Positions 39,613-40,103 of a stretch of 40,103 bases of DNA are shown here, one piece after another. Source of the stretch: Planctomycetota bacterium (GTDB lineage: Bacteria; Planctomycetota; Phycisphaerae; Phycisphaerales; SM1A02); NCBI GenBank assembly GCA_022566535.1, contig JADFIR010000030.1:1-40103 (forward strand). The letters are read 5' to 3'. The notes under the pieces were generated by a model. That model worked only from the letters and a program-made list of their open reading frames with translations, searched no databases and was not told the DNA's origin. Made by a program: the position numbers and the translations under genes. The stretch's first letter is position 1; each line of letters begins with the position of its first letter.

Positions 39613-40103
39613 CTACATGAGCCGCTGGTAAAGGCGAAGGGTCGAGCGAAGCAAGCCGAGCGGCACGATACGCTTCACAAGATTGCGAGTATCGAGGAAG
39701 GCCAAGGGATGCAGTTTCGTCGGGCGGCAATGGACCGGATCGCCGGCATCCAGAGAAAAAAGTTGGCCCCAGTCGAGCTTGGCGAGTTCCTCCTCAGAAT
39801 ACCCGGAGAAAATCAGCACCCAGCCCCGCCCGTCCCGGTTGGATCGCGCCGGGTAGGCCACCTTCACGCGCCGGTCCTCGAAGGCGTCGCGAACGTATGC
39901 CCAATCGAGCACCGTGCCCTGATACGCATCGAAGCCGAAATCGCCATGCGGCTTCGACGGATCCGATTTCCCGGGCACGAAGAAATCGTCGATACATACG
40001 ATGCAGCGTTCCAGGCGAAGGATCTGTCGAAGCTCATCGCGAAGCGGCCAATACTTACCCCAGTGCGCATCCAAAAAAAAGAAAACGCTCTCGCTCGAGG
40101 CCG
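39613..40103 (-). CDS. SAM-dependent methyltransferase-like protein, 5' truncated
   Basis: Only the C-terminal 163 residues lie in the window; the frame is open to the right edge. It begins ASSESVFFFLDAHWGKYWPLRDEL and continues with CIVCIDDFFVPG, the typical sheet/loop pattern of class I methyltransferases related to the methyltransf_24/TylF and cephalosporin-hydroxylase group (FFLDAHW..WPL..EL, then a DD strand). The SAM-binding N-terminal half is outside. The acceptor is unknown; such genes are common in glycan clusters. A run of eight A (40073-40080 plus strand) lies in the coding part and would be frameshift-prone. Confidence 0.65.
   Translation of the reverse strand, partial: ASSESVFFFLDAHWGKYWPLRDELRQILRLERCIVCIDDFFVPGKSDPSKPHGDFGFDAYQGTVLDWAYVRDAFEDRRVKVAYPARSNRDGRGWVLIFSGYSEEELAKLDWGQLFSLDAGDPVHCRPTKLHPLAFLDTRNLVKRIVPLGLLRSTLRLYQRLM

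Overview
The window looks like chromosomal DNA from a planctomycete, most likely of the Phycisphaerae type. The signs are G+C-rich DNA, large secreted repeat proteins ending in dockerin-like EF-hand pairs (D-x-D-x-DG-x-V...DL...WG), an ECF sigma/anti-sigma module, a ClpP-fold secreted protease pair, and a Gram-negative LPS gene (waaA). No rRNA, tRNA, CRISPR array or prophage was seen. The taxonomic call is an inference from gene style.

Region by region: 1-530 is the 5' part of a secreted FG-GAP repeat protein (minus strand, runs off the left edge). 745-2123 holds thiL and tsaE (thiamine phosphate kinase, tRNA t6A ATPase) with a 4-bp overlap. 2909-4156 is waaA, and 4442-4741 is a stand-alone FHA protein. 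4907-7742 encodes two secreted ClpP/SppA-like paralogues; one keeps the catalytic serine and the other appears to have lost it. A good intrinsic terminator follows them. 7975-9884 is an rsmD-cca pair. 10070-12194 is an unknown protein followed by trpB. 12199-12944 is a REP-flanked RAYT transposase with a single-base frameshift. 12953-14695 is a Tat-exported amidase, 14995-15240 a possible small lipoprotein, 15248-18743 the pdhA-pdhB-pdhC operon, and 18894-21137 an S41 PDZ protease. 21455-22440 is a small membrane protein overlapping a pteridine-reductase-like SDR. 22546-23673 is a TPR protein.

23672-29195 is a plus-strand cluster: valS (with unusual insertions), a secreted HExxH protein, a YfcE-like phosphoesterase and a GNAT acetyltransferase. 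A decayed dockerin-like C-terminus follows. 29350-31730 is an ECF sigma factor, an anti-sigma factor and a secreted PDZ protein (minus strand). 32119-33831 is an animal-type haem peroxidase with a dockerin-like tail. 34164-38006 is a giant multidomain FG-GAP/Cys-repeat/dockerin protein. 38502-40103 is a HAF-repeat protein with a dockerin-like tail, downstream of a truncated SAM methyltransferase-like gene.

Housekeeping genes (valS, cca, rsmD, tsaE, thiL, trpB, pdh) alternate with cell-envelope and secreted proteins. The points most worth following are the protease/pseudoprotease pair, the dockerin-like tails recurring on unrelated secreted proteins plus a relict copy, the ValRS insertions (one contains a REP-like palindrome read in frame), and the frameshifted REP/RAYT unit.
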